Part shown: piece after piece, positions 5,224-7,711 of the stretch
How the letters are laid out: every line of letters begins with the position of its first letter
Position numbering within the stretch: position 1 is the first letter of the stretch
Origin: CAZCWX01 sp964502465
GTDB lineage: Bacteria > Desulfobacterota > Binatia > Bin18
NCBI GenBank assembly: GCA_964502465.1
Contig: CAZCWX010000418.1
Coordinates: 1 to 7,711, forward strand
DNA length: 7,711 nucleotides
Direction: 5' to 3'
Notes under the pieces: model-generated
The model's input: the letters and a program-made list of their open reading frames with translations, nothing else
Database searches by the model: none
What the model was told of the DNA's origin: nothing
Translations under genes and position numbers: made by a program

Positions 5224-7711
5224 ATGAAGAAGTTCAACGGCTTTTCTCTCTCGTCGGCGATGTTCGCTGTTTGCCTAGCGGCTGTAACCGCCAGTGCGCA
5301 ACAACCACCCGCCGTGACTAGCACGGTCCCGGCTTCTGGGGCCACTAGCGTGCCCGTCAACAACCAAATCTCCGCAACCTTCACTGAGGCGATGGATCCT
5401 TCCACGATCACCACATCCACCTTTACCGTGAGGCGAGGAGCAATGACTGTTGCGGGGACCGTGACCTACATTGGTACGACCGCAATCTTCAGCCCTGTAG
5501 GCGGTCTCGCACCCCTCGCCACCTTTACTGCCACCATCAGAACCGGAGCCAAGGACCTCGCAGGCAATCTGCTGAACAGCAGCTATGTATGGAGCTTTAC
5601 AACAGGTGCGATCACGGACACCATTCCACCCGCGGTGACTAACACCGTCCCTGCAACTGGGGCCACTAGCGTGCCCGTCAACAACCAAATCTCCGCAACC
5701 TTCACTGAGGCGATGGATCCGTCCACGATCACCACCTCCACGTTTACTCTTACTCGAGGGACAATGCCCGTGTCAGGCACTGTAACCTACATTGGTAGAA
5801 CTGCGACCTTCACCCCGGCTGGCCCTCTCTCACCCCTCGACCCATTTACTGCCGTCATCACAACCGGCGCCAAGGACCTCGCCGGCAATGCACTGACCAG
5901 GGAGTATGTGTGGAACTTTGCAGCAGGTGCGATCCCGGACACCACACCGCCCACTTTGACTAACACCGTCCCTGCGGTCAGGACAATTGGCGTACCCGTC
6001 AACAACCAAATCTCCGCAACCTTCACTGAGGCGATGGATCCTTCCACGATGACCACCTCCACCTTTACCTTGCGGCAAGGGACAACGCCTATTTCCGGCA
6101 CGGTGGCCTACATTGGCATGACCGCGACCTTTACCCCGGCAAACCGTCTCTCGCCACTCGCCACATTCACTGCCACCATTGCAAAGGGACCCAAGGACCT
6201 TGCAGGCAATGCACTGGCCAACAACTATGAATGGTCCTTTACGACGGGTGCGATTGTGGACAGCACTCCACCCAGCGTGACTTCCACTGTCCCGGCGGCT
6301 GGGGCCTCCGGGGTGGCGGTCAACAACGCGCTCGCCCTCAGCTTCACTGAGCCGATGGATCCTTCCACTATCACCACATCCACCTTTGTCTTGAGGCAAG
6401 GGGCCACACCTGTTTCAGGCACGGTGACCTACATCGGCACAATAGCGACCTTTACCCCGGAACACGACCTGAACAGCCTCATCGCGAGCACGGCTTTGCA
6501 CGCCGAAGGTCTTCCACATCTCGCCACTTTTACTGCCACCATTACTACCGGCGCCGTGGACCTCGCAGGCAATGCACTGGCCAGCGACTATGTATGGAGC
6601 TTTACAACAGGTGCGACTGCGGACACTACTCCACCAACGGTGATTTCTACCATCCCGACGGCTGGGGCCTCCAACGTGGCGGTCAACAATTCAGTCTCCG
6701 TCACCTTCAGTGAGGCAATGGATCCTTCTACGATCACCGTCTCCAGCTTTGCGGCAGCCACCTTTAGCTTGGATCAAGGGCCGACGCCGGTTGCAGGTAC
6801 GGTGACCTACGTAGGTACGACTGCGATTTTTACCCCGGCAAGCGGTCTCAGCCCCCTTCTGCCATTCACTGCCACCGTAACGATAGCCGCTAAGGACCTC
6901 GCAGGGAATGCTTTGGCCGCGGACTACGTATGGAGCTTTAGGACAGGTGTGACCGCCGACACCACTCCACCCAGGGTGATTTCCACCCTCCCGGCCGCTG
7001 GGGCCTCCGGGGTGGCGGTCAACAGCGCAGTTTCCGTCACCTTCACTGAGGAGATGGACCCTTCCACGATCAACACGTCGTCCTTTACGGCATCCTCCTT
7101 CACCTTGAAGCAAGGGAGGACGCCTGTTTCAGGCACGGTCACCTACATTGGCGCGACCGCAACCTTTACTCCTTTAAACGGTCTCAAGCCGCTTGCCCCA
7201 TTCACTGCCACCATTACAGCTCATGCCAAGGATCTGGCAGGAAATACCCTGAGCAGTCCCTTTGAATTCACCTTTACAACGGCTGCGCCCGTCATCTATC
7301 CGACCGGCACCATCAATTCGCCTGGTGCAGTGAACGTCGCAAGCTATTTGACTACTGTAGCCGCCGGCAGCATCGCGGGTGTGTTCGGGAGTGACCTCTC
7401 CATCGGGCAATCAGGTTCGCAGGTTTCCACACCTCTGCCTACTACGCTGGCCCAAAGCAGTTACACCATCGGTGGTCATAAGGCACCGCTCTATTTCGCT
7501 TCACCGGGCCAGGTGAACCTGCAAATCCCGTGGGAGCTAGCAGGTCAGACCCAGGTTCCGATTCGCGGAACAGTTGACGGAGTGGGTTCCAACACTCAAG
7601 TAGTGAATCTCGCGCCCTTTGCTCCCGGCATTTTCCCGATCGACTCAACGGGAACGGGTCAGGGGGCGGTTCTGATTGTCCCCACCACCCAGCTTGCTGC
7701 GCCAGACACCC
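5224..7711 (+). CDS. Secreted protein with six Ig-like (Big_5) repeats and TIGR03437 domain, 3'-truncated
   Basis: 829 complete codons run to the window edge without a stop. Residues 1-25 form a Sec signal peptide: Lys-Lys, a hydrophobic core (MFAVCLAAV) and a signal peptidase I site ASA|QQ. Six tandem SbsA Ig-like domains (Pfam Big_5 type) follow at about 28-129, 135-236, 242-343, 349-464, 470-576 and 582-688. Each opens with PP.V..T.PA.GA, then VNN....F.E.MDPSTI, GTVTYIG, FTPA, FTATI, KDLAGN and a closing W.FTTG. From about 699 comes the TIGR03437 domain (GAVNVASY, SPGQVNLQIPWE, APGIF), cut off by the window after roughly 130 of its usual 200 or more residues. Such proteins are exported; a surface or matrix structural role is inferred, with no catalytic motif seen. 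Repeat 4 has a 14-residue insertion and repeats 5 and 6 a 5-residue insertion. The TIGR03437 domain is the main pointer to Acidobacteriota. Confidence 0.93.
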   Translation, partial: MKKFNGFSLSSAMFAVCLAAVTASAQQPPAVTSTVPASGATSVPVNNQISATFTEAMDPSTITTSTFTVRRGAMTVAGTVTYIGTTAIFSPVGGLAPLATFTATIRTGAKDLAGNLLNSSYVWSFTTGAITDTIPPAVTNTVPATGATSVPVNNQISATFTEAMDPSTITTSTFTLTRGTMPVSGTVTYIGRTATFTPAGPLSPLDPFTAVITTGAKDLAGNALTREYVWNFAAGAIPDTTPPTLTNTVPAVRTIGVPVNNQISATFTEAMDPSTMTTSTFTLRQGTTPISGTVAYIGMTATFTPANRLSPLATFTATIAKGPKDLAGNALANNYEWSFTTGAIVDSTPPSVTSTVPAAGASGVAVNNALALSFTEPMDPSTITTSTFVLRQGATPVSGTVTYIGTIATFTPEHDLNSLIASTALHAEGLPHLATFTATITTGAVDLAGNALASDYVWSFTTGATADTTPPTVISTIPTAGASNVAVNNSVSVTFSEAMDPSTITVSSFAAATFSLDQGPTPVAGTVTYVGTTAIFTPASGLSPLLPFTATVTIAAKDLAGNALAADYVWSFRTGVTADTTPPRVISTLPAAGASGVAVNSAVSVTFTEEMDPSTINTSSFTASSFTLKQGRTPVSGTVTYIGATATFTPLNGLKPLAPFTATITAHAKDLAGNTLSSPFEFTFTTAAPVIYPTGTINSPGAVNVASYLTTVAAGSIAGVFGSDLSIGQSGSQVSTPLPTTLAQSSYTIGGHKAPLYFASPGQVNLQIPWELAGQTQVPIRGTVDGVGSNTQVVNLAPFAPGIFPIDSTGTGQGAVLIVPTTQLAAPDT
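5305..7287 (+). repeat. Six tandem Ig-domain repeats, period 321 bp
   Basis: Unit starts are at 5305, 5626, 5947, 6268, 6631 and 6967. The first three intervals are exactly 321 bp (107 codons); the next are 363 bp (14 extra codons in repeat 4, around 6463-6522) and 336 bp (5 extra codons in repeat 5, also present in repeat 6). By sequence the units form two groups: 1-3 share VPVNNQISATFTEAMDPST, 4-6 share a GA..VAVN start. Most units also keep a GATGGATCC core, changed to GATGGACCC in repeat 6. Confidence 0.9.
5336..5720 (+). repeat. Exact 64-bp direct repeat between Ig units 1 and 2
   Basis: Bases 5336-5399 and 5657-5720 are identical over 64 bp. A 56-bp stretch of unit 1 (5353-5408) recurs exactly in unit 3 (5995-6050). 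Units 4-6 encode a similar block with diverged DNA. Silent sites would not stay identical without recent duplication or gene conversion. Confidence 0.9.

Noticed and set aside
5187..7410. Series of similar minus-strand frames along the Ig-repeat gene
   Set aside because: They recur only because the plus-strand gene is repetitive; their Val/Gly-rich antisense sequences match no family.

Overview
The window most likely comes from an Acidobacteriota genome (Bryobacterales/Solibacter-like). The main evidence is a C-terminal domain of the TIGR03437 type ('Solibacter uncharacterized C-terminal domain') on the exported repeat protein at the right end. A HipA-like kinase of a sub-type I associate with the same group agrees with this. 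GC content is moderate to high and gene density is loose. No rRNA, tRNA, CRISPR array, transposase or phage gene was recognised.

Layout. Bases 1-427 hold no confident gene. From 428 to 3082, minus strand, lies a probable two-gene unit: a HipA-like kinase (2225-3082) followed after 83 bp by a PAS-GGDEF-EAL cyclic-di-GMP signalling protein (546-2141). The EAL part of the second gene is broken by a frameshift near 621-626; its lost C-terminus is readable in another frame at 428-634. A near-consensus sigma70-type promoter (TTGACA, 16 bp, CATAAT on the minus strand, 3199-3226) sits upstream of the kinase, in an AT-rich divergent intergenic region.

From 3368 to 3919, plus strand, is a membrane-anchored protein of unknown function with a strong ribosome binding site. 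It converges, with a 6-base gap, on a minus-strand pair of unknown genes (4373-4711, then 3926-4273). The 512 bases from 4712 to 5223 are unusual: seven CTAG sites and several nested hairpins crowd into about 135 bp, followed by short open stretches on both strands whose coding status I cannot settle.

From 5224 to the window edge, plus strand, is a large secreted protein, truncated by the window. It has a signal peptide, six tandem SbsA-type Ig-like domains of about 107 residues, and most of a TIGR03437 domain. The first three repeats share stretches of identical DNA, which points to recent duplication or gene conversion.

How the parts may connect. The kinase and cyclic-di-GMP genes are probably co-transcribed, so a phosphorylation or dormancy-type activity may be coupled to a second-messenger enzyme. 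The Ig-repeat protein is the sort of surface or secreted product whose output cyclic-di-GMP often controls in bacteria, but nothing in the sequence links it directly to the signalling genes.
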